From CAZIRO01 sp964541595 (GTDB lineage Bacteria; Acidobacteriota; HRBIN11), in NCBI GenBank assembly GCA_964541595.1, contig CAZIRO010000044.1:1-17521 (forward strand): a stretch of 17,521 nucleotides of DNA, written 5' to 3'. Of the stretch, positions 15,605 through 17,521 are shown in pieces; position 1 is the first letter of the stretch, and each line of letters starts with the position of its first letter. Below the pieces are notes generated by a model. It did not search any database, was not told the origin of the DNA, and was given only the letters and a program-made list of their open reading frames with translations. The translations under genes and the position numbers were made by a program.

Positions 15605-17434
15605 TTATTCGACCGTAACGGATTTCGCGAGGTTGCGCGGCTGATCGACATCACATCCGCGCCATACGGCAATATGATAGGCAATCAACTGCAGGGGAAC
15701 CGTCATGACGACCGGATCGAGATGGGGACTGATGTGCGGTACCGGAACGCGGAAGTCGATCAGACCCTCCGGAAATTCCGCGTGTTCATGGGTGATGGCG
15801 ACAATACGCCCGTCCCGTGCGCGAACTTCCTGCATATTGCTGATCATCTTTTCGAACGTGTGGTCGGACGGCGTAATGGCCACCACCGGCATATTCCGAT
15901 CGATCAGTGCGATGGGACCGTGTTTCATCTCACCCGCAGGATACCCTTCCGCATGGGTATAAGAGATCTCTTTCAACTTCAGTGCTCCCTCGAGCGCGAT
16001 CGGATAGTGAATCCCGCGTGCCAGGTACAGGAAGTTCTGCGCACCGGCCAGCGCACGGGCGATCTCCCGATACACGGGGTCCATCTCCAGGGTGCGTTCA
16101 ACCGCAGACGCCACATTTTGCAGCGCCTGCAGATGGTCCTGCATCCGGGTTCGGGAAACCGTATCCCGTTCCTGGGCGAGATAGAGCGCCAGCAGGTACA
16201 GGGCGATCAACTGCGTGGTAAACGTTTTCGTCGAGGCGACACCGATCTCGGGTCCCGCGTGCGTGTAAATGACGGCATCGACCTCCCGGGTGAGCATGCT
16301 GCCGACCACGTTGCAGATACCGACAGTACGTACCGGATGTTCTTGCAACAGACGCAGTGCCGCCAGGGTATCGGCAGTCTCGCCGGATTGGGAAACCAGC
16401 ACGGCGAGTCCGTCCGGTTCGATCAGCGGATCACGATAACGAAACTCCGACGCGTAATCCACCTCCACGGGAACGCGCGCGAGGGACTCGATCATATACT
16501 TTCCGGTTAAACAGGCATGATAGGACGAACCGCAGGCGACGAGATACACACGACGGATCCGTTGCAGATCCGCGCGGATAGGTGCGAGTTCCGGAAGTTC
16601 AATACAGGCGCGATCCAGAGAAAACCGGCCGAGCAGCGTATCCCGGATGGCACGGGGCTGTTCGTGAATCTCTTTCAGCATGAAATGGCGGTACCCCCCC
16701 TTCTGCGCCATCACGGGATCCCACTGAATCCGCTGGACGGTTTTTTCGACCGGATTGCCGTGAAAGTCAAAGATGTGGATACCGCCGGGCTGGATGACCG
16801 CGATCTCTTCATTGTCCAGAAACACAAAATCGCGAGTATACTCCAGCACTGCGGGGATATCCGACGCGAGAAAGTATTCCCCATCCCCGACGGCCACGAC
16901 GAGCGGTGGTCCGTTCCGGGCACCGACGAGGATCTCCGGAGAATCCACGTGCAATGCGACAAACGCGTAGGACCCGCGGAGTGACCGTGCGGTTGCACGC
17001 ACGGCCAGGACGAGATCGCCGTGATAATGTTCCTCAATGAGATGGGCAATGACTTCCGTATCCGTTTCAGTGACAAACCGATGGCCCCGATCGCTCAGTG
17101 TTCGCTTCAGTTCCAGATAATTCTCGATGATCCCGTTATGCACGACAACGGCTTCACCGCGGCAGTCACGATGCGGATGTGCGTTTTCTTCGGAGGGCCG
17201 ACCGTGTGTGGCCCAGCGTGTATGGCCGACCCCGTACGTTCCGTTCAGGGGATCTTCCCGAATGCGGCGTTCCAGATCACGAATCTTTCCCGCACACCGT
17301 CGAATCATCAACCGACGGTGCGCGACGACGGCGATACCGGCAGAATCGTACCCGCGGTATTCCAGCCGTTTCAGACCATCGACGAGTACGGTGACCACAT
17401 CACGGGGTCCCACATAGCCGATGATTCCGCACAT
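15605..17434 (-). CDS. glmS: Glutamine--fructose-6-phosphate aminotransferase (isomerizing)
   Basis: The product is 609 aa, the typical full length. It begins MCGIIGYVG, where Cys2 becomes the N-terminal nucleophile after Met removal. The glutaminase (class II amidotransferase) domain spans about 2-225 with LEYRGYDSAGIAV, GHTRWATHG and HNGIIENY. Two SIS sugar-binding domains follow, with ACGSSYHAC near 298, SQSGETADT near 345 and THAEGYPAGEMKHGP near 495. The conserved tail is DQPRNLAKSVTVE. The enzyme makes glucosamine-6-phosphate from fructose-6-phosphate and glutamine in the cytoplasm, the entry step to UDP-GlcNAc for peptidoglycan and lipopolysaccharide. ATG 17434 is preceded by a modest AGGG site. 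The TPR and DUF4388-SPOR genes follow on the same strand. The 87 bp of upstream sequence shown contains no recognisable glmS ribozyme. Confidence 0.98.
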   Translation of the reverse strand: MCGIIGYVGPRDVVTVLVDGLKRLEYRGYDSAGIAVVAHRRLMIRRCAGKIRDLERRIREDPLNGTYGVGHTRWATHGRPSEENAHPHRDCRGEAVVVHNGIIENYLELKRTLSDRGHRFVTETDTEVIAHLIEEHYHGDLVLAVRATARSLRGSYAFVALHVDSPEILVGARNGPPLVVAVGDGEYFLASDIPAVLEYTRDFVFLDNEEIAVIQPGGIHIFDFHGNPVEKTVQRIQWDPVMAQKGGYRHFMLKEIHEQPRAIRDTLLGRFSLDRACIELPELAPIRADLQRIRRVYLVACGSSYHACLTGKYMIESLARVPVEVDYASEFRYRDPLIEPDGLAVLVSQSGETADTLAALRLLQEHPVRTVGICNVVGSMLTREVDAVIYTHAGPEIGVASTKTFTTQLIALYLLALYLAQERDTVSRTRMQDHLQALQNVASAVERTLEMDPVYREIARALAGAQNFLYLARGIHYPIALEGALKLKEISYTHAEGYPAGEMKHGPIALIDRNMPVVAITPSDHTFEKMISNMQEVRARDGRIVAITHEHAEFPEGLIDFRVPVPHISPHLDPVVMTVPLQLIAYHIAVWRGCDVDQPRNLAKSVTVE

Positions 17435-17462
17435 GGCACCCTATCCGGTAATGAGGCAACGT

Positions 17463-17468
17463 TTATAT
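17463..17468 (-). promoter_or_regulatory. Possible -10 element upstream of glmS
   Basis: The minus strand reads CAGATATAAACG across this site, giving TATAAA about 28 bp before the glmS ATG. No -35 hexamer close to TTGACA lies 16-18 bp upstream, so the promoter is weak or uses an activator. Confidence 0.3.
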
Positions 17469-17485
17469 CTGAAATCGGGACAGGC

Positions 17486-17509
17486 CATGGGACACCGTGG
17501 GTCCCCATG
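17486..17509. repeat. Inverted repeat upstream of glmS
   Basis: CATGGGAC (17486-17493) and GTCCCCATG (17501-17509) pair around a 7-nt loop with one unpaired C. The repeat sits just upstream of the possible glmS -10 element. It could be an operator or the terminator stem of a gene beyond the right edge; there is no T-run. Confidence 0.35.
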
Positions 17510-17521
17510 CGGTCATGCGCT

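Noticed and set aside
15458..16510. Plus-strand 350-codon frame antisense to glmS
   Set aside because: glmS is full length with all motifs; this frame is its shadow.
17435..17521. glmS ribozyme upstream of glmS
   Set aside because: Only 87 bp is available and I see no match to the conserved ribozyme core; it is typical of Firmicutes.

Overview
The window is a chromosomal segment of a GC-rich Gram-negative (diderm) bacterium. The evidence for two membranes is a TamB/AsmA-like protein, a periplasmic DsbA/DsbC-like oxidoreductase, a SPOR-like periplasmic domain and several Sec signal peptides. A secreted Asp-box beta-propeller, an exported amidohydrolase and a DUF4388 protein are combinations I associate with Acidobacteriota and neighbouring phyla. 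No rRNA or marker gene fixes the phylum, so this is only an inference. I see no mobile element, CRISPR array, tRNA or rRNA.

Layout, left to right. (1) Positions 1-3900, minus strand: a very large TamB-like gene, open for 1300 codons and cut by the left edge. (2) 3912-4847, minus: a periplasmic DsbA/DsbC-like thiol oxidoreductase 11 bp upstream of tamB, forming one transcription unit with a good sigma-70-type promoter. (3) 5034-6167, plus: a roughly 12-TM membrane protein, divergent from (2). (4) 6192-7559, minus: an exported metal-dependent amidohydrolase, convergent with (3). (5) 7823-11017, plus: a secreted 1064-residue Asp-box (BNR/VPS10-type) beta-propeller protein, divergent from (4). 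(6) 11172-11966, minus: a DraG-type ADP-ribosylglycohydrolase. (7) 12123-13940, minus: a DUF4388-TM-SPOR-like fusion. (8) 13909-15543, minus: an exported TPR protein overlapping (7). (9) 15605-17434, minus: glmS. Genes 9-8-7, and possibly 6, read as one cluster. The tandem and overlapping spacing suggests co-transcription.

Two themes stand out. First, the TamB-like protein has only nine cysteines in 1300 visible residues: one in the membrane anchor and eight in four close pairs (C-x9-C, C-x14-C, C-x9-C, C-x15-C). It is co-encoded with a thiol oxidoreductase that carries two CxxC motifs. This suggests a disulfide-stapled lipid-transport groove with a dedicated oxidoreductase, which I regard as the best candidate for an undescribed system here. 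Second, the DUF4388-TM-SPOR-like protein would join a cytoplasmic signalling-type domain to a periplasmic domain that may bind peptidoglycan. It is encoded with an exported TPR protein and downstream of the enzyme that commits sugar to cell-wall precursors. The TamB-like protein also has only four lysines, with arginine very frequent, unlike its lysine-containing operon partner.
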